The notes: generated by a model not told the origin, from the letters alone. 64,000 nucleotides of DNA from Brevibacillus thermoruber 423 (GCF_000454065.1 NZ_ATNE01000001.1:250501-314500), one strand, 5' to 3'. Numbered from the stretch's first letter, positions 1-8,832 are shown. Numbers and translations: made by a program.

Positions 1-586
1 CGGAGAGGGCCGTGCGGGCGACCGGGTCCCAGTTGATGATGCGGTTGCCGCGGTAGATCAGGCCTTTTTCGTAGAGGCGGACGAACACCTCGCGAACCGC
101 CCGGGAGAGCCCTTCGTCCATGGTGAAGCGCTCGCGCGAATAGTCCAGCGCCAGCCCCAGCTTTTCCCACTGGTCGCGGATGTGTTGGGCGTAGATGTGC
201 TTCCACTCCCAGACTTTTTCCAGAAACTTCTCCCGTCCCAGATCGTGGCGGGATATGCCCTGTTCGCGCAGGTTGGCCTCCACGCGGGCCTGGGTGGCGA
301 TCCCGGCGTGGTCCATCCCCGGCAGGAACAGCGTGCTGTAGCCCTGCATCCGTTTGGCGCGGGTGATGATGTCCTGCAGGGTCGTGTCCAGGGCGTGCCC
401 CAGGTGCAGCTTGCCCGTCACGTTCGGCGGCGGGATGACGATCGTGAACGGACGTTTGTCCGGATCACGCTCCGCCTTGAAAAACTGCTTTTCGATCCAG
501 TACGGATACCATTTGCTTTCCGCCGCCTTCGGATCGTAGTTCTTCGGCAGCAGATGGTCGATGTCTTGCGTCGGTTGTGTCGACAT
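1..586 (-). CDS. valS: Valyl-tRNA synthetase, N-terminal part (runs off the window)
   Basis: Class I aminoacyl-tRNA synthetase that charges tRNA-Val in the cytoplasm. About 195 N-terminal residues are visible. They contain the class I signature with a [15 protein letters not shown] segment (the HIGH-type motif is HLGH) and the following [12 protein letters not shown] segment, both typical of ValRS and the related IleRS/LeuRS. The start is ATG at 586, preceded by the strong site AAGGAGG eight bases upstream. The upstream T-box leader supports a tRNA-responsive synthetase gene and the visible valine codon in it supports ValRS. The rest of the gene, including the KMSKS loop and the anticodon-binding domain, lies outside the window. 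Confidence 0.96.
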   Translation of the reverse strand, partial: MSTQPTQDIDHLLPKNYDPKAAESKWYPYWIEKQFFKAERDPDKRPFTIVIPPPNVTGKLHLGHALDTTLQDIITRAKRMQGYSTLFLPGMDHAGIATQARVEANLREQGISRHDLGREKFLEKVWEWKHIYAQHIRDQWEKLGLALDYSRERFTMDEGLSRAVREVFVRLYEKGLIYRGNRIINWDPVARTALS

Positions 587-604
587 AGCACAGCCTCCTT
601 CGGA

Positions 605-890
605 AAATAAAAAAAGCCTTTCATCCAAAGGACGAAAGGATTGTTTCGCGGTACCACCTTTGTTAACGCACGACCTCCCGGAAAACAGGCGGGGACGTGC
701 GTTCCCTCTGACACATAACGGCTGTTGACCGGTTTCGGCTAAGCGGCACCGCTTCACCGAAACAACTCCCGGGCGACCTTCGACCATTCCCTGCCTTAGA
801 GAATCTCGCAGCAGATGATTCTCCCTCTCTGCCAAGGCGTCCTGGCCTACTCTTCCCGTTCATCGCTTGTTCACTGTGGCGTTGTTGATC
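605..890 (-). ncRNA. T-box leader riboswitch of valS
   Basis: Read on the minus strand, the leader holds the conserved T-box core AAAGGTGGTACCGCG (complement of about 646-660), just upstream of an intrinsic terminator (607-639). The 5' part folds into long Stem I elements around 760-860. A GUC valine codon (complement of 782-784) in the sequence AATGGTCGAA is a good candidate specifier. In this family uncharged tRNA binds the specifier and the T-box bulge and favours the antiterminator, so valS is read when valyl-tRNA is scarce. The specifier position is my reading, not a computed fold. Confidence 0.92.
607..639 (-). terminator. Regulated terminator of the valS T-box
   Basis: On the minus strand a 10-bp stem (CCTTTCGTCC / GGATGAAAGG, loop of 3) is followed by a run of T. 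It lies between the T-box core and the valS ribosome site. The 5' arm can instead pair with the AAAGG next to the T-box core, which gives the expected antiterminator switch. Confidence 0.9.
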
Positions 891-897
891 CTACGTT

Positions 898-927
898 ATT
901 ATATACAAACTGCGCACGGCCCGTCAA
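898..927 (-). promoter_or_regulatory. Sigma-A promoter of the valS leader
   Basis: On the minus strand TTGACG (922-927) and TATAAT (898-903) are separated by 18 bases. The predicted start lies about 5-8 bases downstream, which places it at the 5' end of the T-box leader. It also lies just downstream of the STAS gene stop, so valS need not depend on read-through. Confidence 0.8.
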
Positions 928-937
928 ACCCGGCCTC

Positions 938-1249
938 CTACGCTTTTTTGACGCCAATGCCGAGCGCCTCCGCAAACCCCAGCAGTTCCAGGATGTCCAA
1001 AATCTCTTCCCGCACGTTGACAATTTCCACTTGTTTGCCCGCCGCAAGCAGGTCCTTGGTGGTGAAAAACAGGCTGCAGATCCCCGATGAATCGACAAAC
1101 GTCACGTCACGAAAATCAACCGTCACCTGTTGATTCCGCTCCCCGTATTCGCGCAGCAGCCGCCCCACTTTGTCCCCTACGGCCATGTCCAGTTCTCCGG
1201 CGAAAAACAGCGCGGCCTGTCCGTCCGCTTCCATTGCCCGGTATTCCAT
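938..1249 (-). CDS. STAS-domain anti-sigma factor antagonist (SpoIIAA/RsbV type)
   Basis: A 103-residue single STAS domain. The segment DFRDVTFVDSSGICSLF contains the conserved serine pair (VDSSG) that the partner kinase phosphorylates in SpoIIAA and RsbV. In those systems the unphosphorylated antagonist binds the anti-sigma or kinase protein and frees its target; phosphorylation switches it off and a PP2C phosphatase restores it. The start ATG at 1249 is chosen because GAGAGGAG lies seven bases upstream. It is the last gene of a three-gene minus-strand set after the HATPase and PP2C genes, which supports a complete partner switch. No sigma factor gene is adjacent, so the output is unknown. 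Confidence 0.9.
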   Translation of the reverse strand: MEYRAMEADGQAALFFAGELDMAVGDKVGRLLREYGERNQQVTVDFRDVTFVDSSGICSLFFTTKDLLAAGKQVEIVNVREEILDILELLGFAEALGIGVKKA

Positions 1250-1342
1250 GCGCAAACTCCTCTCCTTGATTTTCTCATCACGTCAACGGTACTGACGGCT
1301 CCTCTGCTTACATTGTTACCCTTCTGTCCATTTCCCAAACAT

Positions 1343-2581
1343 TCACACAGGGTGGACGCGGCACTCCAAGACCAGTTTCGTCCCCGCCGGCGAGCTGCCG
1401 ATCAAGAGCCGGTCGCAGCACCGCAGCATGACGTGAAACCCGACTCCCAGCGATTCGCGGGTGGAATAGCCCTGGATCAGCGTCGCCCGCGGCAGTTCTT
1501 CGAGGTCGATGCCGCCCCCCTGGTCATGGACGACGGCGCGGCACACATCCCCATTCGCCCGGTAGAGGGTGACCGTTCCGCCGCTGCCGTGCTTCAGCGT
1601 ATTGCTGGCCGCTTCGTTCAGCGCCACGATGTACTGCATAAGCCGCTTGTCCGCCATTCCGAGCGGCTCCAGCACCCGTCTGCACTCGCGCCGCAGCCTG
1701 CCCAAATCCTCCGGAGCCCGCACGTCAATGGCGGCCAGCATCTGCCCCTCCCTGATCAGCGCAAACAGTTCCTCGTCGGTCAACAGGACCAGCTTGTCGC
1801 CGGTCACCGCCGCCAGCACCTGCTTGTACAAGTCCCACTCTTTTTTCTGCCGCCGCCGCTCCTCGGCGATGGCCGCCGTGATGTCGATCAGGGCGAGGCC
1901 GCACGTCCGGTCCGGCAGGGGAGACACGTACAGCTCGTAGACACGGCTCCCGTCCGGCGCCACCACCTGTTCCCTGAGCGCGGCTCCGCCGTCCGCCGCC
2001 CGAGCCGCCAGGCGGCGCATCTCCCGCTCCAGCGGCTCGTCCACCCGAGCCGTCCCGAGCGGCCGCAGGTGGCCGTCTTCCACCAGGTAGAGGTAGATCG
2101 CCTCCAATTGGCGCAGGATGGAGAGCTTCTGCAGTTCCTGCTTGATCATCCGGCTCCGCTCGTCGTCCCGCTCCCGCATGCTTTTCAACAGCGCGGCCGG
2201 GTCCAGCTCCCCGCTCAGATGCCAACTGTGAAACTCCTCCAGGAGCAGCCGCTCCAGCACCTCGTCCCGGCGCAGCACCTTTTCAATATCCAGCACGTAA
2301 TACGGCACGTTGCGGATCCCCTGGACCACGCTGCCGATAATCCGGAAGTCAGCGGCCAGTTCCACCTCGATCCGGCCCTGCAGCGGCTGCCCGGGACAGT
2401 ACAGCCCCACTGCCGTCCGGCTGACCGCGCGCAGCTCCGCGACGGCCTCCACGCCGTCCGCCAAAAGCGTCAGACGAACCTGCCGGGGCGGCAGCACCTT
2501 TTGCGCCGAGCGACCCGCCCGCAGTTCGTTCAGGCAGTTGCGGCAGGCGGGATCGTCGGGACACCGCTCACACAGTATCAT
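1343..2581 (-). CDS. HATPase (RsbW-like) switch kinase with N-terminal Cys cluster
   Basis: 412 residues. The C-terminal ~125 residues are a histidine-kinase-like ATPase of the anti-sigma type: an N-box (ALNEAASNTLKHG), a DQGGGID lid start and a GVGFHVM segment. A central region ending in LALIDITAAIAEERRR resembles the end of a PAS domain. The extreme N-terminus holds four cysteines spaced C4-x2-C7-x5-C13-x2-C16, which suggests a metal or redox site, followed by a beta-rich stretch faintly like PilZ but without clear ligand residues. ATG at 2581 overlaps the stop of the PP2C gene by four bases, so the two are translationally coupled. By context it should phosphorylate the downstream STAS protein; the target it holds in check is not visible. 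Confidence 0.82.
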   Translation of the reverse strand: MILCERCPDDPACRNCLNELRAGRSAQKVLPPRQVRLTLLADGVEAVAELRAVSRTAVGLYCPGQPLQGRIEVELAADFRIIGSVVQGIRNVPYYVLDIEKVLRRDEVLERLLLEEFHSWHLSGELDPAALLKSMRERDDERSRMIKQELQKLSILRQLEAIYLYLVEDGHLRPLGTARVDEPLEREMRRLAARAADGGAALREQVVAPDGSRVYELYVSPLPDRTCGLALIDITAAIAEERRRQKKEWDLYKQVLAAVTGDKLVLLTDEELFALIREGQMLAAIDVRAPEDLGRLRRECRRVLEPLGMADKRLMQYIVALNEAASNTLKHGSGGTVTLYRANGDVCRAVVHDQGGGIDLEELPRATLIQGYSTRESLGVGFHVMLRCCDRLLIGSSPAGTKLVLECRVHPV

Positions 2582-4683
2582 GCTCCTTCCCCCTCTTTCT
2601 TCGCAGCCGATTGAAACTGAAGGATCAACAAGGATATGTCATCCGTCTGCTGCCCGGCCCGGGTCAGTTCCCAGACGCGCTTTTCCACCAGGGCGATGCG
2701 GTCTTCGGGCGATGTCCGGCATTCGTCCCACAGCGCGGACAATTCCCGGCGCCACTTGTCGGGATAGCGGCTCGAATCGCGCTGCTTCAGGTCCGGCAGG
2801 CCGTCGGTGTAGACGAGCAGCATGCCGTCTTCGGCAATCGGCATTTCCTCCCGGACGTAGCGGCTGTCGGGCGACAGCCCCAGGCCCAAGCCCCCGGCGC
2901 AGGGGAGCAGGCCGACCCTGCTCGCCGACAGGTAAACCGGCTGGGGATGGCCCGCCCGGCTGAGAAAGAGCTTGTGGGCAACCGCGTCGTACACCGCGAT
3001 CAGCATCGTGATGAACGAGCGCGTTTTGCTCAAATCCGCATACAGCAGGTTGTTCAGCCTGTCGAGAATCAGATCGGGCTCCCAGCACGTCTGGATCACG
3101 GCCCGCAGCGCGCTGCGAATGCCGTTGGCCATCAGGCTGGCCGGCAGGCCGTGTCCCGATGCGTCCGCCACGACAAAGCAGGTGTAGCGCTGGTCAATCC
3201 GGACGTAATCCACGTAATCCCCGCCCACGTAGGCAACCGGCAGATAGACCGCTTTTGCCTGCAGGCGCGGCAGCACCATCCGTTCCTCGGGGATCAGCAG
3301 CAGTTGAATTCTCCGCGCCAGCTCCATCTCCTGCTCCATCAGGCGCAGTTCAAGCGACTGGTTTTCGTGCAGACAGCGCAGGACCAGCCCCCGCACGTTG
3401 ACCGCGAGCAGTTGGTAAAAGGGGTGCTCCATCTCCCTCTCGTCCGCCTCTTCGGCCGCGGTCTTGGCCAGCACCACCACGTAGCGGGGCGCAAGCGGCG
3501 AATCCCGCTGTTCGTCGACGACGATCTGCTCCGCCACCGTATGCCGAATGTGCGGATGGTCCGGATTGCCCCGGACGCTCTCGTAATAGACGACGCCATC
3601 CGCCGACTCCAGCGACAGCCGCAGGTATAAAAGCGTGCCCATTTTGGTGAACCAGGCGTCAACCAGTTCCTCGATCACCTGCTGCAGGTTTTCGTAGCTC
3701 ACTTCCCTCATGCTTTGCTCGTTGCTGACAATCAGGAGCTGTTCGTAGCGCTGCTTCAACTGCAGAAGCTGCGCCATCTGGGCGTTTTTCCGCCGAATCT
3801 GCTCCAGCTGCTCCGCAAACTTCCGCTCCAGGCTGCCCACATGCCAAAAGGCACGTCCCATCAAGATCCGGTTGGCCCGGATCGTCAGCGCCAGCCTCGC
3901 CAACGCGGCCAGAGCCCCCAGGCCCATGCCGATCAGACTGAGGCGCGGAATGCCGGCGACGGTTACGGCTGCGACCACGGTTCCCGCCAGCAGCACCGCC
4001 ACCATGGCGGTATCATGGAGAGAAAATGTCAGCCTTTCGTACGAATGGGTGCAGTCGTCGCTCGCCAGCGACCGTTCACGGCCGCGCTCACGCCGCTGGT
4101 GCGACCGGCAGAGAAATCCGAGCGAAGCCGCCCCCGCTCCGAACAGCAGAGCCGGAGGCAAAAAGGGCACCGCCGCCGCCAAAGCCGTGAACAGCAGGGT
4201 GGCCGCAAGCAGGCGCTGCCGTTCCTCTCGGGCCGCATCCGCCATCCGCCGATTGGCGAGAGCCAGGGAGACGGTCGGGAGCAGCAGCAGGAACCCGCTT
4301 TGCAGCGCCATCTGGGCGGCCAAGTGGCGGGCCATGTCCGGCATGAGCAGCAGGCAGACGGCAGAAGTGCCCAACATGGCGCACAGCGTCATCGCGTCCA
4401 GCACCGTCTTCCACCGCTCGTGGCAGAGGAACGGGGAAAACAAGGCGTGCAGCGCCAGCAGAAAAAGGAGCGAAAAGCACAAGCACAAGGACAGGCTGAT
4501 CATCCGGACCCACGCGGCCGGGATGAAAGCCAGCAGGTGGCCGGCTCCCCAGGCGATCAGTCCCCATCCCTGCAAAAACGCAGCGTCATCCCAACGCTTT
4601 ACGCCAGCCGGCCGGCGGGACAAGCACACCATATATGCGCCCGCGCCCGTGCCCAGCGTGTAAAGCAGAGCTTCCCAGATCAT
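2578..4683 (-). CDS. Membrane-bound PP2C (SpoIIE/RsbU-type) phosphatase
   Basis: 701 residues. The first ~270 residues contain about eight or nine hydrophobic segments, so the protein sits in the membrane. A coiled-coil linker (LEQIRRKNAQMAQLLQLKQR) leads to a GAF-like region at about 310-440. The C-terminal ~215 residues are a PP2C-family SpoIIE domain with the metal-binding motifs GGDYVDY, VADASGHG, YTDGLPD and QTDDISLL. In the RsbU/SpoIIE family this domain dephosphorylates a STAS antagonist, and one is encoded two genes downstream. The long multi-pass N-terminus recalls SpoIIE, but the next genes and position do not match spoIIE, so I infer a paralogous sensor phosphatase. ATG at 4683 follows an AAGGGGAT site. 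Confidence 0.88.
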   Translation of the reverse strand: MIWEALLYTLGTGAGAYMVCLSRRPAGVKRWDDAAFLQGWGLIAWGAGHLLAFIPAAWVRMISLSLCLCFSLLFLLALHALFSPFLCHERWKTVLDAMTLCAMLGTSAVCLLLMPDMARHLAAQMALQSGFLLLLPTVSLALANRRMADAAREERQRLLAATLLFTALAAAVPFLPPALLFGAGAASLGFLCRSHQRRERGRERSLASDDCTHSYERLTFSLHDTAMVAVLLAGTVVAAVTVAGIPRLSLIGMGLGALAALARLALTIRANRILMGRAFWHVGSLERKFAEQLEQIRRKNAQMAQLLQLKQRYEQLLIVSNEQSMREVSYENLQQVIEELVDAWFTKMGTLLYLRLSLESADGVVYYESVRGNPDHPHIRHTVAEQIVVDEQRDSPLAPRYVVVLAKTAAEEADEREMEHPFYQLLAVNVRGLVLRCLHENQSLELRLMEQEMELARRIQLLLIPEERMVLPRLQAKAVYLPVAYVGGDYVDYVRIDQRYTCFVVADASGHGLPASLMANGIRSALRAVIQTCWEPDLILDRLNNLLYADLSKTRSFITMLIAVYDAVAHKLFLSRAGHPQPVYLSASRVGLLPCAGGLGLGLSPDSRYVREEMPIAEDGMLLVYTDGLPDLKQRDSSRYPDKWRRELSALWDECRTSPEDRIALVEKRVWELTRAGQQTDDISLLILQFQSAAKKEGEGA

Positions 4684-4840
4684 CGCGGATCCCCTTTTTT
4701 CGCAAACCTATCAGACTTTTTTCATTTTACCTTCCCGCTCTCTCCCGCGTCCAAACCTGTTTTTCGCCCGGCAGGCGGCGGCGTATGGCGAAAGGCACTG
4801 GCCGTATGCTTTCCGCATATGCTGAAACGAGGTGATTCCG

Positions 4841-5023
4841 ATGAACAGCCGCTGGAAATACCACCCCGCCTATCTGCGGATCAAGTACGGCTGCAAGCAG
4901 ATTCTGCTGCCGCTGATCGTCTTTCAGTTCATCCGCACGGTGATCGTTCCCACATCGTTTGACGTCGTCCTGCTGGCCATCCTGGCGCTCTTGTACGTGG
5001 CCATTTCCCTCGGCTGGCTGTAG
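4841..5023 (+). CDS. Small predicted membrane protein
   Basis: 60 residues, not assigned to a family. A basic N-terminus (MNSRWKYHPAYLRIKYGCKQ) is followed by two hydrophobic segments, about residues 20-36 and 40-58, with almost no loop between them. ATG at 4841 is preferred over an in-frame GTG at 4832 because AGGTG lies about seven bases upstream of the ATG. It is divergent from the PP2C gene and convergent with the CotS-family gene. Function unknown; proteins of this form in spore formers are often small coat or membrane accessory proteins, but nothing here proves that. Confidence 0.65.
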   Translation: MNSRWKYHPAYLRIKYGCKQILLPLIVFQFIRTVIVPTSFDVVLLAILALLYVAISLGWL

Positions 5024-5044
5024 GCGGCTGGAAGACAGCCGGGC

Positions 5045-5075
5045 AAAAAAACAACGCCCCACACGGTGAGACGCT
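5045..5075 (-). terminator. Probable terminator after the second CotS-family gene
   Basis: On the minus strand, right after the stop at 5081, AGCGTCTCA can pair with TGTGGGGCGTT (with G-U pairs) and is followed by seven T within a few bases. The stem relies on wobble pairs, so it is less certain than the others in this window. Confidence 0.5.
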
Positions 5076-5080
5076 GCTTG

Positions 5081-6076
5081 TTAAAAGGCCTGTTGGATCC
5101 AGCGGTTGAGCCGCATCAGCCGGTCCATGTCTTTTTCCAGCCGCTTGACGGCGTACAGCTCGCTCCAATCCCGCGTGCCGCCGTAGTAAATCTCGACATC
5201 CCGCATCACCCTCTCCGGGTAGGTGAGGAAGACGGCGAGCAAGTCGATCTCTTCCGGCCGGAGCGGAAAGATGTTGGCGTAGTGATGAAACAGTTGGCTC
5301 GCTCCCGCCTCGTCGCCCGCCTGGTGAAAATAGGCACGGTAGAACAGGGTCAGGTCACGGGTGGGCGTGTCAAAGAGGGCGCGGTCAAAGTTCAGCAGCT
5401 TCCCCTTTCCCGAACGGTCGGGCATGATGTGGGCCGGATGGGGGAAGCCGTGGATGAGGGACAAGCGGAAATGGGCGTGCGTCTGGTGCCGTTCCCGCCA
5501 CTCCCGGAGACGGGCGATCGCCGTCTTTGCCAGCTCGGACAGGTACGCCTGATTGGCCAGAAAGACCACGTCAAACGGCGACGGATACAGGCGCTCACGG
5601 GCCAGATCGGCCGCCTTCTCCGCATGTGCCAGCAGATGCTGCCAGCGGTTCAGGAGAGAGTCGATCAGCGGCTCCACCTTCCGGGGATCGTCAAACCGGA
5701 AGTTTTGCGTCAAATGGTGCAGCTCGGCCAATCGCTCCACGGTCGGCATGGCCCAGGCCAGCGGCTGATCCGCCCACTGTTCGCCTCCGGGCAGCCAGGC
5801 GGTCAGGTAATACGTGGTCTCTCCCTGCCGGACGTAAGGCTCGTCGTATTTCGTGTAAAAATACGGCACGGCTCCGTCCCATCCCCGCTGCTGCAGATGG
5901 CGCAATACGCCGCTGACGAGCAGCAGCTTCTGCGAAGAGATCCGCGTCCGCTTGCAGACAAACGATCCGTAAGGGGTCAACGCCTTGTACACGTTGGGGG
6001 GTTTCAGCACATCGACGGTCTGGGCGTACATGTCGTATTCACGAAACAGCGGAAAAATATCGTCAAAGCGGCTCAT
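5081..6076 (-). CDS. CotS-family spore coat protein / kinase-fold protein
   Basis: 331 residues in the CotS/YsxE/YutH family, which has an aminoglycoside-phosphotransferase-like fold. The segment RLSLIHGFPHPAHIMPDRSGKGKLLNFDRAL corresponds to the catalytic-loop and DFG-like region of that fold, but the canonical HxDxxxxN is degraded (HGFPHPAHI) and the later Asp lies in NFDRAL, so enzymatic activity is doubtful. ATG at 6076 (MSRFDDIF) is chosen over longer in-frame options because GGGGTGAG lies just upstream; it overlaps the end of the preceding ysxE-like gene by 14 bases. Its place after spoVID and ysxE suggests mother-cell expression and a coat role. Confidence 0.75.
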   Translation of the reverse strand: MSRFDDIFPLFREYDMYAQTVDVLKPPNVYKALTPYGSFVCKRTRISSQKLLLVSGVLRHLQQRGWDGAVPYFYTKYDEPYVRQGETTYYLTAWLPGGEQWADQPLAWAMPTVERLAELHHLTQNFRFDDPRKVEPLIDSLLNRWQHLLAHAEKAADLARERLYPSPFDVVFLANQAYLSELAKTAIARLREWRERHQTHAHFRLSLIHGFPHPAHIMPDRSGKGKLLNFDRALFDTPTRDLTLFYRAYFHQAGDEAGASQLFHHYANIFPLRPEEIDLLAVFLTYPERVMRDVEIYYGGTRDWSELYAVKRLEKDMDRLMRLNRWIQQAF

Positions 6077-7061
6077 GCGCCGACTCACCCCTTGCTCCCT
6101 CGGCCCGCTCAGCCACGCGCCGCAGCAAACCGTCGACGGCTTGTTGTCGGACAAGGGCCTGCTCGATCTCCGCAGCCGAGGCCCCTTCCGGCTGACCATC
6201 ATCCCCCACGTAGATTTCCATTTGTTTCCACAATTCCAGAGGCGACGCCAGAAACGCCAGCATCAGCGTGTAGTCGCCGTAACTGAGCGGTTTTGCCTCC
6301 TCGTATCCGTCGAGAAAGGCATCTACCTGCTCTTCGTCTTCGTGCGTCAGGTACAGATCCCGCAAAAAGACGGCCACATCCCGCTGCTGAACGGACAGCG
6401 TCGGCTGGAAAAAGCCGCGCAGGTAAAGCTTGCCGTTGATCATGCCCCAGTTGTCCCGGTGCAGCTCGCCGTGCGAGACGGACAGCGCGGCCGGCTCGAT
6501 CCGCGTGCTGGCCAAAAGGTCGGCGCTGCGCTGCAAACGCTGGAGCACAAGGGGAAACAATTCGGCCACCCGCCGCCGTTCCCCCTCCGCCCGCTTGTAC
6601 TTGGCACGCACCGCTTCCCACAATTCCCGTGCCCGCCTCGACTCGGCCACTGCCTGAAGCTGTTCCTGGCGCCAGAAGTCGACGGCGGGAAACAGGCCGC
6701 TCTCCCGCTGGGCCGCGTGCATCATGCCGACGATCCGGCCGCATTGGCGGACTGTCTCGTGATCCGTCGGCACCGGTTCGATGTGGCGCAGATGGTCCGT
6801 CAGGGTAATGCCGCGGCTGGCCGTCACCAGATACGGTTTGGCATCCCGCGTGCGGATGAACCGTTCCAGTTCGCGAAACCCCTGCCGGGCCATCCTCTCC
6901 CGCCAGGCAAACGACCAGCGCATCACGTCCACACGCGGCCAAATGCGCAGTTCCTTGGTGCCCCGGTTCGTCTCCAGCAGATAGCAGTCCTCCAGCGGCG
7001 TCATGTGGATTACCCTCGCCCGATAGCGCCGACAAATCTCGGAAAGGTCGATTTTCTCCAC
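6063..7061 (-). CDS. ysxE: CotS-family protein, YsxE-like
   Basis: 332 residues with the same kinase-like fold. The segment LSVSHGELHRDNWGMINGKLYL matches the catalytic loop pattern HGELHRDNW, which is much closer to an intact HxDxxxxN than in the next gene. It begins 13 bases after spoVID, as ysxE does in B. subtilis, and this synteny is the main reason for the name. The start is taken as GTG at 7061 with GAGGAG about ten bases upstream, rather than an ATG inside spoVID. Known for the family: CotS-type proteins are coat components made in the mother cell. Substrate, if any, is unknown. Confidence 0.78.
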   Translation of the reverse strand: MEKIDLSEICRRYRARVIHMTPLEDCYLLETNRGTKELRIWPRVDVMRWSFAWRERMARQGFRELERFIRTRDAKPYLVTASRGITLTDHLRHIEPVPTDHETVRQCGRIVGMMHAAQRESGLFPAVDFWRQEQLQAVAESRRARELWEAVRAKYKRAEGERRRVAELFPLVLQRLQRSADLLASTRIEPAALSVSHGELHRDNWGMINGKLYLRGFFQPTLSVQQRDVAVFLRDLYLTHEDEEQVDAFLDGYEEAKPLSYGDYTLMLAFLASPLELWKQMEIYVGDDGQPEGASAAEIEQALVRQQAVDGLLRRVAERAEGARGESAHEPL

Positions 7062-7074
7062 GGTTCCCCGCTCC

Positions 7075-8832
7075 TCACACTGGAATGTACAAAATTTGCC
7101 CCTCCACAACCTGGTCCGCGTTCAACTTGTTCACTTCCAGGATCCGGGAGATGGGCAGGGAGTACCGCTGGGAAATGGACTCCAGCGTATCGTTGCGCTG
7201 AATGATGCACAGTTTCATCTGGCTGTACCGCTCCTGTTTGCTGCGGATGAACGAGGTGAGGTTGTGCATCGCTTCCAGCGTCGTACTGTCCGGCTCGAAC
7301 GCGGCCGCCCTGCGGGAAAAACTGGAGGACAACTCGGCGCTTTCGGCCGCCTGCGCTTCCTGCTGGGCGCGGCTCGCCTGGGAAAAGATGGACGTCAGGT
7401 TCAGTTTCTCCCCTTCTTCCTTGGTCGGCTTGCCGGAGATGGCCACACGCACCTCTCGCTCCTCTTCCTCCTGGGGAGCGGCCTGCGCTTCCAGAACGTC
7501 CGGCTCCGCCTGCGCTTCGACGATGTCTGTCTCTTCCGCCTCCGCCTTGGCCTCGACCACTCCCGTCTCTTCCGCCTTCGCTCCGGCCTCGACCACTCCC
7601 ATTTCTTCCGCCTTCGCTCCGGCCTCGACGATTCCCGATTCGTCCACTTCGGCCTTGGCGATTCCCGTTTCTTTCACCTCTGCTCGGGCCTCAACGCCGC
7701 CCGTTTCTTTCACCTCCGCCTCTTTCGAGGATGCGAATCCGGAGGCAGCGGAATCGGGGGCGCTCTCCCGCCTGCTTGACTCCTCCCGTGCGGACGCGCG
7801 GGTCATCTCGTCCCAGGGGGGAATCTGCTCAAACGACGTCGAGCGGTATTCGTCAGCCTCCAAAGCCGGCTGATCCCACGCGTCGGTCACGTCACCGTAC
7901 ACCGATGGGGCGGTCACATCACCGTACACCGTGTGGTCGGTCACATCGCCAAAATCCGTCCGGGAAGAGGGCAGGGGCGACGCGGGTCGGTCAAACATCG
8001 CCGCGAACTCAGGCGGCTCCCCTGCCTCCGCATGAGGCTCCCGCTCCATCTCCCTCTCCAGTTCGGACAGCCTCTGTTCGAGCTCTTCCAGCGAAGCTGG
8101 ATGCGCCACGCGATCCCACTGGTCCGAGCTGATCGAGTCGGACCGCCACTCTTCCGCCGCGCGGCTCTCCGGAACCACGTCCGGATGCATGTCCGAATCC
8201 GTCTCCATCTGCACGTCCGCACGCACGGACAAGTCCGCTTCCGCCGTGTCGCGCTCCGGCCGCATCGCCGGTTCGACCTGCGGGGCGGATGCCCAGTCCG
8301 GATCTGTCTCCAGGGCGGCGTCATTTGCCGATTCCGCTGCCGAGTCGGGCTGCAGGGCGGATCGTTGAGCCTGCTCGACCAACTGGATGCCGGCGATTTT
8401 CAGTTCCGCTTCGATCAGCAGTTGATGCGGTGTTTCCACCTGGTAATCAAAGCCGTCTACGACAGCGTAAATGTCCCCCAGTTCGGCAATGCGGCTGACG
8501 GGGATCGTAATGTTGAGGGGAATCCGGTGATTCACTTCCGCTTCCCAACCGAACAGCCCTCCGCTGTTTCCCGCCTGCGGAAACGGAGCGAACGTCACCG
8601 CTTCCACCAGGGTTTCCGCTCCGCCTTCGGTGGGCTCCGAGGCGCCCCTGGCCGGCTCGTATGTTCCGTACAACTGCAGACAGCCTGTTATGGAGATGAA
8701 GGACTGGTTTTCCAGCACCTCAATATCAGGGACCAATTCCAGCTCTTTCAATTCGCCAATCCCGGCGCGATCCGCGGAGAGGAAAATGGTTTCCTTGATG
8801 GCGAACGAAAGCAGCCCATCCTGTATCGCCAT
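7075..8832 (-). CDS. spoVID: Stage VI sporulation protein D (SpoVID), LysM-containing coat morphogen
   Basis: 585 residues. The N-terminal ~150 residues (starting MAIQDGLLSFAIKETIFLSA) match the SpoVID coat-encasement domain. The C-terminal ~45 residues form a LysM module (IIQRNDTLESISQRYSLPIS...VEGQILYIPV). The middle is acidic, low in complexity, and contains a tandem array of about 15-residue units built on (V/I)EAxAKAEETG at roughly 400-460, plus short YGDVT repeats. In B. subtilis SpoVID drives spore encasement by the coat and binds SafA and, through LysM, lipid II precursors. ATG at 8832 has AAAGGAGG at good distance. The two CotS-family genes follow in the same direction. Confidence 0.88.
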   Translation of the reverse strand: MAIQDGLLSFAIKETIFLSADRAGIGELKELELVPDIEVLENQSFISITGCLQLYGTYEPARGASEPTEGGAETLVEAVTFAPFPQAGNSGGLFGWEAEVNHRIPLNITIPVSRIAELGDIYAVVDGFDYQVETPHQLLIEAELKIAGIQLVEQAQRSALQPDSAAESANDAALETDPDWASAPQVEPAMRPERDTAEADLSVRADVQMETDSDMHPDVVPESRAAEEWRSDSISSDQWDRVAHPASLEELEQRLSELEREMEREPHAEAGEPPEFAAMFDRPASPLPSSRTDFGDVTDHTVYGDVTAPSVYGDVTDAWDQPALEADEYRSTSFEQIPPWDEMTRASAREESSRRESAPDSAASGFASSKEAEVKETGGVEARAEVKETGIAKAEVDESGIVEAGAKAEEMGVVEAGAKAEETGVVEAKAEAEETDIVEAQAEPDVLEAQAAPQEEEEREVRVAISGKPTKEEGEKLNLTSIFSQASRAQQEAQAAESAELSSSFSRRAAAFEPDSTTLEAMHNLTSFIRSKQERYSQMKLCIIQRNDTLESISQRYSLPISRILEVNKLNADQVVEGQILYIPV

